Shown one piece after another: positions 26,111 through 36,630 of a stretch of 64,000 nt of DNA; position 1 is the first letter of the stretch; the number at the start of each line of letters is the position of its first letter. The DNA is from Burkholderiaceae bacterium. GTDB lineage: Bacteria > Pseudomonadota > Gammaproteobacteria > Burkholderiales > Burkholderiaceae_C. Both the position numbers and the translations under genes were made by a program. The notes below the pieces were generated by a model that saw only the letters and a program-made list of their open reading frames with translations, was not told the DNA's origin and did no database searches. The stretch spans positions 1-64,000 of the forward strand of contig JAKLLA010000011.1 of NCBI GenBank assembly GCA_023150375.1, written 5' to 3'.

Positions 26111-28782
26111 CAGTCCTCCTTCACCGCCAGGGCCATCTGCCGGCTGGCGGCGGCGCGGCCGGACAGCCAGGCCGTGCCGCTGCCGGCGGCCAGCACCGCC
26201 AGGGCCAGCAGGGCCAGGCGGCCGGCGGGCAGCGACAGTTCCATGGTCCAGTGGAAGCTCTGCGGGTTGACCACATGCACCAGCACCAGCGCCACGGCCA
26301 GACCCAGCGCCAGGCCGAGCAGGGCGCCCACGGCGGTCCAGATCGCGCCCTCGGCGGCCACCAGCGCCAGCAGCTCGCCGCGCTGCATGCCCAGGTGCTG
26401 CAGCGCGCCGAACTCGCGCCGCCGCGCCAGCACCTGACCGGAGAAGCTGGCCGAGATGCCGAACAGCCCGATCGCCACCGCCACCGCCTGCAGCCAGTAG
26501 GTGACCGCGAAGCTGCGATCGAAGATCTGCAGCGACACCGCCCGGATCTCGCCGGGCGTGGCCAGCTCCAGCAGGGCGGGGTCGGGCAGCAGCGCGCGCA
26601 GGCTGCGGCCCACCGCCGCGGCCTGCGCGCCCGGGGCCAGCCAGATTGCCAGGTCGTTGACCCGGGCATCGCCGGTGGCCGCCAGCCAGTCGGCGCGGCC
26701 GAGCAGCAGCGTGCCCTGCTGGCGGGCGTAGTCGCGCCAGACGCCGCGCAGCCAGACGCTCAGGCGGCGGCCGTCGGGCAGCGGCAGCTCCAGCGTCTGC
26801 CCGGGCCGCAGGCGGTGCAGCGCCACCGCGGCCTCGCTGGCGTAGACCGCGCTCAGGCGTGCGCCGGCCGCATCGCGCGGCCACTCGGCATCGTCGAGCA
26901 GCTCGCCGACCAGCGGCAGCTGCGGGTCGGCCGGGTCGAGCTCGCGCGCCATCAGGGTCAGCGGCGGCTGGGCCGGGTCCAGCGGCAGGGCCTGCAGGCG
27001 CTGCGGCTGCAGCCGCTCGACGCCGGGCAGCGCGGCGGCGCGGCGCAGGAAGTCCGGGCCCAGCCAGGCGGCGTCGGCCTGCTGGGTGCCGGCGGCGGTG
27101 CGGGCGTAGAGGTCGGCGGGCAGCACCTGGTCGAGCCAGTGCGTCACCGAGTCGCGAAAGCTCGCCACCATCACGGTCAGCGCCACCGCCAGGGCCAGGC
27201 TGGCGACGACGCCGGCCACCGCCACCGTGGCGCTGTGGCGCTGGTCGCGGGCGCGCTCCAGCGCCAGCAGGGGCACCGGCCGCAGCGGCCGCGGCAGCAG
27301 GGCCAGCAGCGCGCCCACCAGCGCCGGCACGCAGAGGATGCCGCCCAGCAGCAGCAGCGCCACCGCCAGGTAGGCGGCCAGCGGCAGATCGCCCAGCGGC
27401 GGCAGGAAGGCCAGCAGCAGCGCCAGCAGCAGCAGCGCCGGGCCGAGCCAGCGCCGCCCGGTCCGCTCCGGCCCGGCACCCAGGCCCTTGAGCGCCAGCG
27501 CAGGGGCCAGGCCGGCGGCCTGGCGCGCCGGCAGCGCCCCGCCCACCCAGGCGGCCAGTACGCCCAGTGCGCCGTACAGCGCCGCGGCCGCGGCCGACCA
27601 CTGCAGTGGCGGCGCGCCGCCGCCGAGCAGCCCACTGCCCAGGTCGCCGCCCAGCCAGCGCAGCGCCAGTGCCGCCAGTGCCGTGCCCAGCGCCAGGCCC
27701 AGCGCCGCACCGAACAGGCCTTGCAGCAGCGCTTCCAGCTGCACCAGGCGCCTGCGTTCGCGCGCGGCCATGCCCAGCACGCCCAGCAGCGCCAGCTGCG
27801 GCACCCGCTTGGCCACCGCCAGCGACTGCACCGAGAAGACCAGGAAGGCGCCGGTGAACAGCGCCACCAGCGACAGCACGCCCAGGTTGACCCGGTAGGC
27901 GCGCGACAGGTTGGAGACGCGCTGTGCGCTTTCCTGCGCGCTGGCCAGGCGCAGGCGGGCGGCGGGCGGGGCGTCGCGGTCGAGCTGCGCCAGCAGGGCC
28001 TGCGCATCGGCGCCGGCGGCCAGGCGCAGGTCGATGCGGCTGATCCAGCCGATGCGGCCGAAATGCGTCTGCGCGCCGGCCAGGTCCATCACCACCAGCG
28101 GCGGGCCGTCGGCGGCCACGCTGCCGCCCACGGCCAGGCTGAGCAGGCGCTCGCCGGCCTGCAGCGCGATGCGCTCGGGCAGTCCGCCGCCGGGCGCCAG
28201 CAGGCGCTGGGCGGCGGGGTTGAGGAAGACCTGGTCGGGGTCGAGCAGCGCCAGCCGGTCGGCGCCCTCCCGCGGGCGCGGCAGCAGCTCGGGCGCCAGC
28301 GCCGGGGCACGCAGGGCGTCGATGCCCAGCACGCGCAGGGTGGCGCGCTGGCCACGCGTCAGCCCGGCGCGCGGCGCACCGGGGGGCGGGGCGGCGGTGA
28401 GCGTCTGGGTGTCGATCTCCAGCACCGGGCTGGCCCAGAGCACCTGCGGGTGCAGGGCCGCGCGCGGGTAGGCCGACTCGGCCAGCCAGACGCCGCTGGC
28501 CGGGCGCAGCACCGCATCGGGCTGGCCGTTGACGGCCCGCACCGCCTGGCCGAACTCGGCCAGTGCCGAGGCATTGATCAGGTGCACCGAGAAGGCCAGC
28601 GCCACCCCCAGCGCGATGGCCAGCACCGCCAGCAGGGTCTGGCCCGGGTGGTGGCGCCACTGTGCCGCCAGCAGCAGGACGAGCAGGCGCGGCTGCCGGC
28701 CCGGTGCCGCCTGGGCGACGCTGGCGCGCGTCGGCGCGGTGGGGTCGTGGGCAGCGGGGGGCGGCAGGGCGGGATGGGACAT
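26107..28782 (-). CDS. FtsX-family ABC transporter permease (AttF/YbbP-like)
   Basis: A large permease of 891 residues with two FtsX domains, one in each half. An N-terminal helix (AVLAIALGVALAFSVHLIN) leads to a periplasmic domain of about 220 residues. A three-helix FtsX block follows near 320-420 (VNLGVLSLVALFTGAFLVFSVQSLAVAKR), then a second set of helices and a second FtsX block at the C-terminus (RREFGALQHLGMQRGELLALVAAEG). Proteins of this class with a separate LolD-like ATPase move lipids or lipoproteins across or out of the inner membrane. The ATPase encoded at 29775-30581 is the evident partner, and the AttH-like gene overlaps the stop codon. Confidence 0.85.
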   Translation of the reverse strand: MSHPALPPPAAHDPTAPTRASVAQAAPGRQPRLLVLLLAAQWRHHPGQTLLAVLAIALGVALAFSVHLINASALAEFGQAVRAVNGQPDAVLRPASGVWLAESAYPRAALHPQVLWASPVLEIDTQTLTAAPPPGAPRAGLTRGQRATLRVLGIDALRAPALAPELLPRPREGADRLALLDPDQVFLNPAAQRLLAPGGGLPERIALQAGERLLSLAVGGSVAADGPPLVVMDLAGAQTHFGRIGWISRIDLRLAAGADAQALLAQLDRDAPPAARLRLASAQESAQRVSNLSRAYRVNLGVLSLVALFTGAFLVFSVQSLAVAKRVPQLALLGVLGMAARERRRLVQLEALLQGLFGAALGLALGTALAALALRWLGGDLGSGLLGGGAPPLQWSAAAAALYGALGVLAAWVGGALPARQAAGLAPALALKGLGAGPERTGRRWLGPALLLLALLLAFLPPLGDLPLAAYLAVALLLLGGILCVPALVGALLALLPRPLRPVPLLALERARDQRHSATVAVAGVVASLALAVALTVMVASFRDSVTHWLDQVLPADLYARTAAGTQQADAAWLGPDFLRRAAALPGVERLQPQRLQALPLDPAQPPLTLMARELDPADPQLPLVGELLDDAEWPRDAAGARLSAVYASEAAVALHRLRPGQTLELPLPDGRRLSVWLRGVWRDYARQQGTLLLGRADWLAATGDARVNDLAIWLAPGAQAAAVGRSLRALLPDPALLELATPGEIRAVSLQIFDRSFAVTYWLQAVAVAIGLFGISASFSGQVLARRREFGALQHLGMQRGELLALVAAEGAIWTAVGALLGLALGLAVALVLVHVVNPQSFHWTMELSLPAGRLALLALAVLAAGSGTAWLSGRAAASRQMALAVKEDW

Positions 28783-28884
28783 GGCGGGCAGGCCCCGCAG
28801 TGTCGCTCAGGACCGGCGCCGCCGTGCCGCGCCGGGATACCCTGAATCCGGGGCCGTGGCGCCGGGTGCGGCCGCAGCACCCGC

Positions 28885-29646
28885 TCAGGCCGGCACGCGG
28901 TAGTGCTCGGCGTGCATCAGGTCGATGCCGCACTCCAGCGTCTGCACCCAGGCGATGAACTCCTGCACTGCCGGACCGACGATCGGCGCGCCGTGCTGCG
29001 GCACGATCATCGTGATCGGCAGGTCCGCGACCATCCGGGCCCACAGCTGCAGGATCTTGCGGCTGGACATGTAGCGCTCGTGGAAGGGGCGCATGTAGGG
29101 CAGCGCCTCGCGCAGCGAGCGGATCGGCTGGCGCGGATCCCGCCCGAGCGTGACGCCCAGGTCACCCGAGAAGAGGATGCGGCTGGCCGGGTCCCAGAAC
29201 TGGAAGTTGCCCTCGGCGTGCAGGAAGTGCGCCGGCAGCGCGATGATGTCGCCCAGGCCGACGCGGATGTGCAGGCCGGCGTCGGGGATGCCGACGATGC
29301 GGCCCTCGGTCTTGCCCGGCTTGCAGAAGTGCGGCACGAAGCGCTCCCAGACCGTCGAGATGTAGACCTGGGCGGGCGTGCCGGTCATCCAGCGGTCCAG
29401 CGAGGCGATGATGTCCGGATCGGCGTGCGAAGCCAGGATGGCCGACAGCCGGCTGGGCGGGAAGTGCTGCAGCATGCCCAGGTACAGCGGGTGATAGGCC
29501 AGGTTGCCGCCGGGGTCGATGATCGCCCCGGTGTCGCCGTTGACGAGCAGGAACTGGTTGCTCTGCACCGCCTCGCCGTGCTCGGTGTGCAGGTCGCAGA
29601 ACATCAGGCGCAGGCAGTCGCCCTGGCGGAACAACTCGATGGGCAT
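28885..29646 (-). CDS. Metallo-beta-lactamase-fold diiron protein (ODP-like)
   Basis: A cytoplasmic 253-residue protein with the flavodiiron/ODP version of the metallo-beta-lactamase fold. Metal motifs are ASHADPDI (the usual HxExDH variant, here with Asp in place of Glu and Ile in place of the second His), HFLHAEGNFQFWDP, the bridging SGDLG and the final QHG in IVPQHGAPIVG. No flavodoxin domain follows, so it resembles the stand-alone oxygen-binding diiron proteins rather than full NO/O2 reductases. The start at 29646 (MPIELFRQGD) begins right before the fold. It lies between the ATPase and permease genes of the FtsX system; a functional link is unproven. Confidence 0.75.
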   Translation of the reverse strand: MPIELFRQGDCLRLMFCDLHTEHGEAVQSNQFLLVNGDTGAIIDPGGNLAYHPLYLGMLQHFPPSRLSAILASHADPDIIASLDRWMTGTPAQVYISTVWERFVPHFCKPGKTEGRIVGIPDAGLHIRVGLGDIIALPAHFLHAEGNFQFWDPASRILFSGDLGVTLGRDPRQPIRSLREALPYMRPFHERYMSSRKILQLWARMVADLPITMIVPQHGAPIVGPAVQEFIAWVQTLECGIDLMHAEHYRVPA

Positions 29647-29728
29647 GGCGCAGGCCCGGCCGCGACCCCGCGGCGCGGTTCCCGGGCGGTCGGGCAACGG
29701 AGAAGCACGGAATGTGACGCATTGCACA

Positions 29729-29747
29729 GGCCGTCGGCTTGACGGCC
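29729..29747 (-). terminator. Hairpin after the LolD-like ATPase gene
   Basis: GGCCGTC (29729-29735) and GACGGCC (29741-29747) form a perfect 7-bp stem with a five-base loop, 28-46 bases beyond the ATPase stop on the minus strand. There is no clear U-run, so it may be an attenuator or mRNA stabiliser rather than a full terminator. Confidence 0.35.
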
Positions 29748-29774
29748 GTCAATTTCCTGCCGCCGGGTGCCGCT

Positions 29775-30577
<803 letters not shown>

Positions 30578-30581
<4 letters not shown>

Positions 30582-31579
30582 GGGCAGGGGGCCTGCGGCG
30601 CGTGGGGGCCGCAGCGCGCCAGCAGTGTAGCCAGCAGCTGCGGATCGTCGGCGTCCAGGACTTCACGCTGCGGCAGGCTGCGCAGCCAGGTCAGCTGGCG
30701 TTTGGCGAGCTGGCGGGTGGCGGCGCTGCCGCGCTCGGCCAGGGTGGCCTCGGGCTGCAGGCCGTCCAGGGTTTCCCAGACCTGCCGGTAGCCCACGCAG
30801 CGCATCGACGGCAGGCCGGGGTGCAGGTCGCCACGTGCGCGCAGGCGGCGCACTTCGTCGACCAGGCCCTCGGCCAGCATCTGCGCGAAGCGCTGCCCGA
30901 TGCGCGCGTGCAGCCAGGCCCGTGACCGCGGCTCGAGCGCGATCAGGCGGCAGGGCTGGCCGGCCACCTGCAGCGCGGCAGGCACCTCCGCGCGCTCGAA
31001 GCGGCCGCTGTGGAAGCTCGACAGCGGCCGCCCGGCGATCTGCCAGACCTCCAGCGCGCGCTGGATGCGCTGCGCATCGCGCGGCGCCAGCCGGGCCGCC
31101 GTGACCGGGTCCACCTGCGCCAGCTCGGCGTGCAGCGCCGGCCAGCCGAGCGCCTGGGCGCGCGCGTCGATCGCGGCGCGCACCGCCGGGTCGGCCGCGG
31201 GCAGCGCATCCAGCCCCTCGAACAGCGCCTTGAAGTAGAGCATCGTGCCGCCCACCAGCAGCGGCAGCGCGCCGCGGGCACGGATCTCGCCGACCAGGCG
31301 CTGGGCATCGGCGACGAACTCGGCGGCCGAGTAGGCCTGGGTGGGCTCGATCAGGTCGATCAGGTGGTGCACGAACTCGGCCCGCTCGGCCGGCGTGGGC
31401 TTGGCGCTGCCGATGTCCAGGCCGCGGTAGACCAGCGCCGAGTCGACGCTGACGATCTCCACGTCGATGCCGCAGGCCCGCCAGGCGCGCCCGAGCGCCA
31501 GCGCGGCGGCGGTCTTGCCGCTGGCGGTCGGCCCGGCCAGCGCCAGCACGGGCGGCTCGGAAGGGTCGGTGCGATGCAT
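30578..31579 (-). CDS. miaA: tRNA dimethylallyltransferase
   Basis: Adds the dimethylallyl group to A37 of tRNAs reading UNN codons. The 333 residues match MiaA. The P-loop is [15 protein letters not shown], then [21 protein letters not shown] (catalytic Asp, tRNA base flip), [52 protein letters not shown] and AIGYRQ-type [12 protein letters not shown] 12-residue N-terminal extension precedes the core. Its end overlaps the LolD-like ATPase gene by four bases. Upstream, the Bcr transporter gene ends 14 bases before the miaA start codon, so these minus-strand genes may be cotranscribed. Confidence 0.95.
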
Positions 31580-31592
31580 GGGCCTCCTCCCT

Positions 31593-32837
31593 TCAGCGGC
31601 TGGCGGCCGCTGCCGGCAGCGGGCTGCCGTGCCGGCGCACCAGCGTCCAGCCGACCAGCGCCGTCAGCGTGGCCCAGAAGGCGATGCCCAGCGCCACCGG
31701 CTGGCTGCTGCCGTCCAGCGCGAGGCCCAGCCAGCGGCCGATGCCGAAGGCCAGCGCCGCGAGCATGAAGCCCGCCAGGGCCGAGGCGGTGCCGGCCTGC
31801 TCGCGAAACGGCCCGACCGCCCCGGCCTGGCCGCAGGACTGGTGCATGCCGTGGCCGAAGGCGATGGCCATCTGCGGCAGCGCGATCGCCCAGACCGCCT
31901 GCACGCCGGCCAGCGACAGCGCGCCCATCGACAGGCCGCCGGCCAGCGTGAAGGCGCTGGCGCGCTGGATGGTGCCGGTCATGCCGTGGCGCAGCAGCCA
32001 GCGGCGGCAGACGAAGGTGCCCAGCAGATAGGCCAGCGAGCTGGTGACCAGCACCAGACCGTACTGCGCCGGCGACAGGCCGAGCGTCTCGATGTAGACG
32101 AAGGGCGAGCCGGCCAGGAAGACGTACAGCGCGCCGTAGGTGCAGGCCGACAGGCTGGCCCAGGCGAAGAAGGTGGGGTGCACGACGATGCGTCGCCAGT
32201 TCGCCAGCAGGGTCGGCGGGTGCAGGGCGCGCAGGTCGCGCCGCGGCAGCGTCTCCGGCAGGCGCAGCCGCACGAACAGGGCCACCGCCAGCGTGAACAG
32301 GGCGATGAAGGCGAAGGTGCCGCGCCAGCCGAACTGCTGCGCCACCCAGCCGCCCACCAGCGGGCTGCCGATGGCGATCAGCCCCAGGCCCGACAGCGCC
32401 AGCGACATCACGCGGGCGCCCTCGTGCGGCTCGTACAGGTCGCGCACCGTCGCGCGGGCCACCACCACCGCGGCGGCCAGGCCCAGGCCCTGCACCACCC
32501 GGGCGGCCACCAGCATGCGGATGTCGCCGGCCAGCATCGCCCCCAGGCTGGCGAGCAGGTACAGCGCCAGGCCGGCCTGCAGCACGGGCCGGCGCCCCCA
32601 GCGGTCGGCCAGCGGCCCCCAGAGCAGCTGCGCCGCGCCGAAGGCCAGCAGCAGCGCCGACAGGGTGAGCTGCGCCAGATGCATCGGCGCGGCCAGGTCG
32701 CGGGTCAGCGCCGGAAAGGCCGGCAGGTAGAGGTCGGTGCTGAGCGGCTGCAGCCCCAGCAGCAGGCCCAGCGCCGCGGCGGCGACCGCGGCACTGGGCC
32801 GGGACGGTGGCGCGGCGGGGGAACGGGTTTCGGACAT
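31593..32837 (-). CDS. Bcr/CflA-type MFS drug-resistance transporter
   Basis: A twelve-helix MFS antiporter of 414 residues in the DHA1 family, related to Bcr (bicyclomycin, sulfonamide) and CflA. Family blocks are [19 protein letters not shown] in helix 1, [17 protein letters not shown] (MFS loop 2-3), [24 protein letters not shown] in helices 4-5 and [28 protein letters not shown] in helix 11. The ATG at 32837 (MSETRSP) was preferred over an in-frame TTG two codons earlier. The actual substrate is unknown. It lies immediately upstream of miaA. Confidence 0.87.
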   Translation of the reverse strand: MSETRSPAAPPSRPSAAVAAAALGLLLGLQPLSTDLYLPAFPALTRDLAAPMHLAQLTLSALLLAFGAAQLLWGPLADRWGRRPVLQAGLALYLLASLGAMLAGDIRMLVAARVVQGLGLAAAVVVARATVRDLYEPHEGARVMSLALSGLGLIAIGSPLVGGWVAQQFGWRGTFAFIALFTLAVALFVRLRLPETLPRRDLRALHPPTLLANWRRIVVHPTFFAWASLSACTYGALYVFLAGSPFVYIETLGLSPAQYGLVLVTSSLAYLLGTFVCRRWLLRHGMTGTIQRASAFTLAGGLSMGALSLAGVQAVWAIALPQMAIAFGHGMHQSCGQAGAVGPFREQAGTASALAGFMLAALAFGIGRWLGLALDGSSQPVALGIAFWATLTALVGWTLVRRHGSPLPAAAASR

Positions 32838-32958
32838 CGGCAAAGCCTAACAGCGGCCGAGCCGCCGCGGCGTCGTGCGATCCACCCAGCGCCCACGGGG
32901 CGGTCCGGGGCGGTTCGGGAGCGATTCGGGAGCGACTTGGGCGGGCCCGGCGAGGGGG

Positions 32959-33390
32959 TCAGCGCGTGGCGCGGCTGCGCACCCGCTCGAGGTAGGCGTG
33001 CGGGTCGGGGGGCTGGCCGCTGCGCTGCGAGGCCCAGATCATCTCGCCCAGGCAGTCCATCACCTCGTGGTGGGCGGCGTGCAGCTCGCCGCGTTTGGCG
33101 GCCAGCAGCTCGACGGCCTGTCGGATGCCGCGTGGCTGGTCGATCGAGCACTGCTCGCTGATCGACAGGTGCATCGACAGGTGCAGGAAGGGGTTGGTGC
33201 GTCCGTCCTCGACGGTGTAGACCGCGGCGAGCGCGGCCTGCAGGTCGGCGAGCTCGGCGTGGTACTCCGGGTGGCGAGCGATCCATTCGGCGGCGAGCGT
33301 CTCCATCGGCGAAAGCGGCTCGGCGGCAGCGTGCTTGCGCCAGGCCTCGCAGAAGAAAGTCCGGACGTCGTGCTGGCTGGGGGTGAACAT
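32959..33390 (-). CDS. DUF1841 protein
   Basis: A conserved soluble protein of 143 residues typical of beta- and gammaproteobacteria. It reads MFTPSQHDVRTFFCEAWRKH at the start, contains NPFLHLSMHLSISEQCSIDQPRGI in the middle, and ends with a helix around HHEVMDCLGEMIWASQRSG, all characteristic of the DUF1841 family. No catalytic motif or export signal is seen; the conserved HLSMHLSISEQ is His- and Ser-rich and may be a metal or nucleic-acid contact, but this is a guess. It is divergent from the RutE-like reductase gene with 75 bases between the starts. Confidence 0.85.
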   Translation of the reverse strand: MFTPSQHDVRTFFCEAWRKHAAAEPLSPMETLAAEWIARHPEYHAELADLQAALAAVYTVEDGRTNPFLHLSMHLSISEQCSIDQPRGIRQAVELLAAKRGELHAAHHEVMDCLGEMIWASQRSGQPPDPHAYLERVRSRATR

Positions 33391-33465
33391 CGCACAATTG
33401 TCGCCCCTCGACCCTTCTCCCGCCCGGCGGCGGCCCATGCGCACGTCCACGGCGGCCCGCACGCG

Positions 33466-34059
33466 ATGACTGCCGAACTCGACGCCGCCGCCCTGGCCCA
33501 GCTCTTCACCGAGGCCCGCACCCACAACGCCTGGCGCGACGAACCCGTCACGCCTGCGCAGCTGCGCCGCCTGCACGACCTGGCCAAGTGGGGTCCCACC
33601 GCGATGAACACCTGCCCGCTGCGGGTGCGCTTCGTGCAATCGCCCGCGGCGCGTGCGCGCCTGCTGCCGCTGATGGCCGAGGGCAACCGCGCCAAGACCG
33701 CGGCCGCGCCGGCGGTGGCCGTCCTGGGCCGTGACGTCGACTTCCACACCCGGCTGCCGCAGCTGGCGCCGCACATGGCCGGCGCGGCCGAGCGCCTGGC
33801 CGGCCAGCCGGCCGCGCGCGAGGCCATGTCCACCCTGAACGCCGGACTGCAGATCGGCTACTTCCTCCTGGCTGCGCGCGCGCTGGGGCTGGACTGCGGG
33901 CCGATGGCCGGCTTCGACGCCGCCGCGGTGGACGCCGAGTTCTGGGCCGGCACGGCGGTGAAGACCCTGGTGATCTGCAACCTCGGCCACGGCGACCCGG
34001 CCGGGCTGCGCCCGCGCGCGCCGCGGCTGGACTTCGACGACGCCTGTGCGATCGTCTGA
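33466..34059 (+). CDS. RutE-like nitroreductase / malonic semialdehyde reductase
   Basis: An FMN-dependent nitroreductase-fold protein of 197 residues, the same length as RutE. Motifs are EARTHNAWRDEPVTPAQLRRLHDLAKWGPTAMNTCPLRVRF at the N-terminus, STLNAGLQIGYFLLAARALGLDCGPMAGFD in the middle and KTLVICNLGHGDP near the end, close to the 3-hydroxypropanoate dehydrogenase/RutE family. RutE removes toxic malonic semialdehyde during pyrimidine breakdown, but no other rut genes are present, so a general aldehyde or quinone reductase role is equally possible. ATG 33466 was chosen because the domain begins there. TauE follows after 45 bases. Confidence 0.85.
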   Translation: MTAELDAAALAQLFTEARTHNAWRDEPVTPAQLRRLHDLAKWGPTAMNTCPLRVRFVQSPAARARLLPLMAEGNRAKTAAAPAVAVLGRDVDFHTRLPQLAPHMAGAAERLAGQPAAREAMSTLNAGLQIGYFLLAARALGLDCGPMAGFDAAAVDAEFWAGTAVKTLVICNLGHGDPAGLRPRAPRLDFDDACAIV

Positions 34060-34104
34060 GGCGTCTGGTTCGCCCGGGCCGCGCGGTACGGCGGGGCGGC
34101 CCGC

Positions 34105-34884
34105 GTGAGCGCCGGCTTGCTGGCGGGCGCCTTCGTCACCGACGCCTCCTTCTACGCCCTGGCGCTGCCCGCGGCGCTGCTGATCGGGCTGTCGAAGTCC
34201 GGCTTCGCCTCGGGCATCGGTTCGCTGGCCACGCCGATGCTCGCGCTGGCCGTGAGCGTGCCGCAGGCCGCGGCGATCATGCTGCCCATCCTCTGCGCGG
34301 CGGACGTGATCGGCCTGTGGACCCTGCGCCGCAGCCCGGACTGGCGCGTGCTGCGCCAGCTGCTGCCGGCGGGGTTGCTGGGCATCGCACTGGGCTGGGC
34401 GAGCTTCGGGCTGCTGCCGTCGTCGACCGTGGCAGGCATCGTCGGCGCGGTCACGCTGGGCTTCCTGGCGCTGCAGTTCCTGCGCCCGCCGCGTGCCGAT
34501 GCGCCGCCGCCCGGGCCGCTGAAGTGCGCCGCGCTGGCGGGGTTCTCGGGCTACACCAGCTTCGTCGCGCACGCGGGCGGCCCGCCGATCGCGATGGCCC
34601 TGCTGCCGCGGCGCATGGAGCCGCTGGCCTTTGCCGGCACCACCGCGGTGTTCTTCGCAACCATCAACTTCTCGAAGTGGCTGCCCTACGGCCTGCTCGG
34701 GCTGCTCGACCTGCGCAACCTGGCCACCTCGCTGCTGCTGCTGCCCGCCGCCTGGGCCGGCGTGCAGCTGGGCGTCTGGGCGACCCGGCGCATCTCGCCG
34801 ACCTGGTTCTACCGCCTAATCTGGGGCGGCATGGCGCTCAGCGGCCTGAAGCTGCTCGCCGACGGGCTGCGCGGCGGCGGCTGA
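34105..34884 (+). CDS. TauE/SafE-family sulfite/anion exporter
   Basis: A membrane protein of 259 residues with seven or eight helices. The two inverted family repeats are visible: GLSKSGFASGIGSLATPMLALAVSVPQAAAIMLPIL in the first half and FSGYTSFVAHAGGPPIAMALLP in the second. TauE/SafE proteins export sulfite, sulfoacetate or other organic anions. The start is GTG 34105; there is no ATG close to the first helix. It follows the RutE-like gene on the same strand and faces the acyl-CoA ligase gene, from which it is separated by 48 bases. Confidence 0.85.
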   Translation: MSAGLLAGAFVTDASFYALALPAALLIGLSKSGFASGIGSLATPMLALAVSVPQAAAIMLPILCAADVIGLWTLRRSPDWRVLRQLLPAGLLGIALGWASFGLLPSSTVAGIVGAVTLGFLALQFLRPPRADAPPPGPLKCAALAGFSGYTSFVAHAGGPPIAMALLPRRMEPLAFAGTTAVFFATINFSKWLPYGLLGLLDLRNLATSLLLLPAAWAGVQLGVWATRRISPTWFYRLIWGGMALSGLKLLADGLRGGG

Positions 34885-34932
34885 AACCTGGCCCCGCCGG
34901 CGCGACCACACGGCCCCCGGCCGCTCGCGGGC

Positions 34933-36630
34933 TCAGCCGCGCAGCCAGATCACCTTGCGCCCGGAGGCCACCCAGCTCTCGTAGTGGCGCGCGTAGACGT
35001 CCTCGATGCGGTTGCGCTTGACCTTGAAGGTGGGGGTGACGATGTCGTTGTCCACCGTCCAGGCGCTGGTCACCGCGACCAGGCAGGCCAGCTGTTCGTG
35101 CGGGTCGAGCTGGGCGTTGACGCGCTCCAGGTGCTCGGCCAGCGACTGCTCGATCCGGGCGAGCGCGTCGTCCTCGTCCAGGCAGGCCACGGTCTCGGCG
35201 TTGAGCATCGCGATGCCCAGCGGCTGGCCGAGGTTGGCGCCGGTGACCACGCAGGCTTCCAGGGCCTCGTGCATGACCAGGCGGTCCTCGATCGGCGCGG
35301 GCGCGACGTACTTGCCCTTGCTGGTCTTGAACAGGTCCTTGACGCGCCCGGTGATGCGCAGCAGCCCCTGGGCATCGATGCTGCCCTTGTCGCCGGTGTG
35401 CAGCCAGCCGTCGTCGGTGAAGGCCAGGCGGGTCTGCTCGGGTTCCTTGAAGTAGCCCAGCATCAGCGCGGCACTGCGCATCTGGATCTCGCCGTCGGTC
35501 GGGTCGATGCGGGCCTCGACGCCCTCGTAGGGGGGGCCGACGGTGCCGATCTGGTCGCGCCCGGGCTCGGTGATGTGCGACAGCGCGAGGTTCTCGGTCA
35601 TGCCGTAGCCCTCGTTGATGTGCAGGCCCAGGCGACGGTACCACTGCAGCAGCTCCACCGGCATCGGCGCGGCGCCGCCGGCGGCGAAGCGGCAGCGGTC
35701 CAGCCCCAGGGCGCCGAGGATCTTGCGCCGCACCAGCGAACCGATCAGCGGCAGGCCGAGCAGGCGCTGCAGCTTCTTCTCGGGCATCTTGTGGTGCACG
35801 CCATGCTGGAACTTGACCCACAGCCGGGGCACCGAGAAGAAGATCGTCGGCCGGGCGCGCTGCAGGTCGGCGGTGAAGGTCTCCAGCGATTCGGCGAAGT
35901 ACAGCCGCATGCCGGTGCGCAGCCAGCCATGCTCGACCAGCACCCGCTCGACCACATGGGCCAGCGGCAGGTACGACAGCATGCGGTCCTCGGCGCCCAT
36001 CACGATGCGCTTGGTACCCTGCTCGAGCGCGTAGGCGAAGTTGCCGAAGCTGTGCATCACGCCCTTGGGCAGGCCGGTGGTGCCGGAGGTGTAGATGAGG
36101 GTGGCCAGATCCTCGGCGGCGCGCAGCGGCTGGCCGTTCAGCGGCTCGTTGCGTGCGCACAGGCTGTCCCAGTCGGCCCAGAGGGCCCGTGCCGAGGCGG
36201 GCGACAGCGGGTAGGTCCAGCAGGGCAGCCCGTCCGGAATGCCCGCACTCATGCCCTCCCAGCCGTCGAGCTTGCCGACGAAGCAGGCCTTGGCCTCGCT
36301 GTGGTTCAGGATGTGGCGGATCGTGTCGGGCGCCAGCGTGGGGTAGAGCGGCACCGAGACGTAGCCGGCCATCCAGATCGCCAGGTCGCTCATCAGCCAC
36401 CAGGCGCAGTTCTTCGACAGGATGGCCACCTTCGAGCCCGGCGCCCAGCCCTGCGCGCGCAGGTGGGTGGCCATGCGGCGTACCTCGTCGGCGACCTGGC
36501 CCCAGGTGTAGTTGCGCAGCTCGCCCCCGCCCATCGGCTGGGTCAGCGTGAGGCGATCCGGGGCCTCGCGCTCCCAGTGGTAGAGGCGCTGCAGGGCCAG
36601 CGCGGAGTCGGGGATGTCGGGCCGGGTCAT
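34933..36630 (-). CDS. Long-chain acyl-CoA synthetase-like AMP-binding enzyme
   Basis: An ANL-superfamily ligase (565 residues) that activates a carboxylic acid to its CoA thioester. Signature motifs: LIYTSGTTGLPKGVMHS (A3), YLPLAHVVERV, EGYGMTEN (A5), the hinge/A8 region TGRVKDLFKTSKGKYVAPAPIED, and the catalytic Lys region near the C-terminus in PTFKVKRNRIEDVY. The FKTSKGKYVAP form is that of the FadD15/long-chain branch rather than the medium- or short-chain ligases. It stands alone on the minus strand. An enoyl-CoA hydratase and a malonyl-CoA synthetase-like ligase lie upstream in the opposite orientation. Confidence 0.87.
   Translation of the reverse strand: MTRPDIPDSALALQRLYHWEREAPDRLTLTQPMGGGELRNYTWGQVADEVRRMATHLRAQGWAPGSKVAILSKNCAWWLMSDLAIWMAGYVSVPLYPTLAPDTIRHILNHSEAKACFVGKLDGWEGMSAGIPDGLPCWTYPLSPASARALWADWDSLCARNEPLNGQPLRAAEDLATLIYTSGTTGLPKGVMHSFGNFAYALEQGTKRIVMGAEDRMLSYLPLAHVVERVLVEHGWLRTGMRLYFAESLETFTADLQRARPTIFFSVPRLWVKFQHGVHHKMPEKKLQRLLGLPLIGSLVRRKILGALGLDRCRFAAGGAAPMPVELLQWYRRLGLHINEGYGMTENLALSHITEPGRDQIGTVGPPYEGVEARIDPTDGEIQMRSAALMLGYFKEPEQTRLAFTDDGWLHTGDKGSIDAQGLLRITGRVKDLFKTSKGKYVAPAPIEDRLVMHEALEACVVTGANLGQPLGIAMLNAETVACLDEDDALARIEQSLAEHLERVNAQLDPHEQLACLVAVTSAWTVDNDIVTPTFKVKRNRIEDVYARHYESWVASGRKVIWLRG

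Noticed and set aside
26044-28845. A 933-codon open frame on the plus strand opposite the FtsX gene
   Set aside because: It is rich in Gln, Arg and Gly with no recognisable motif. It is the complementary shadow of a high-GC gene whose minus-strand frame has clear FtsX domains.
24797-29044. A 1415-codon open frame on the minus strand
   Set aside because: Only its last third (24797-26110) is the AttH-like gene. The upstream two thirds are in a shadow frame of the FtsX permease gene, with Arg/Gly/Ala-dominated composition and no domain.
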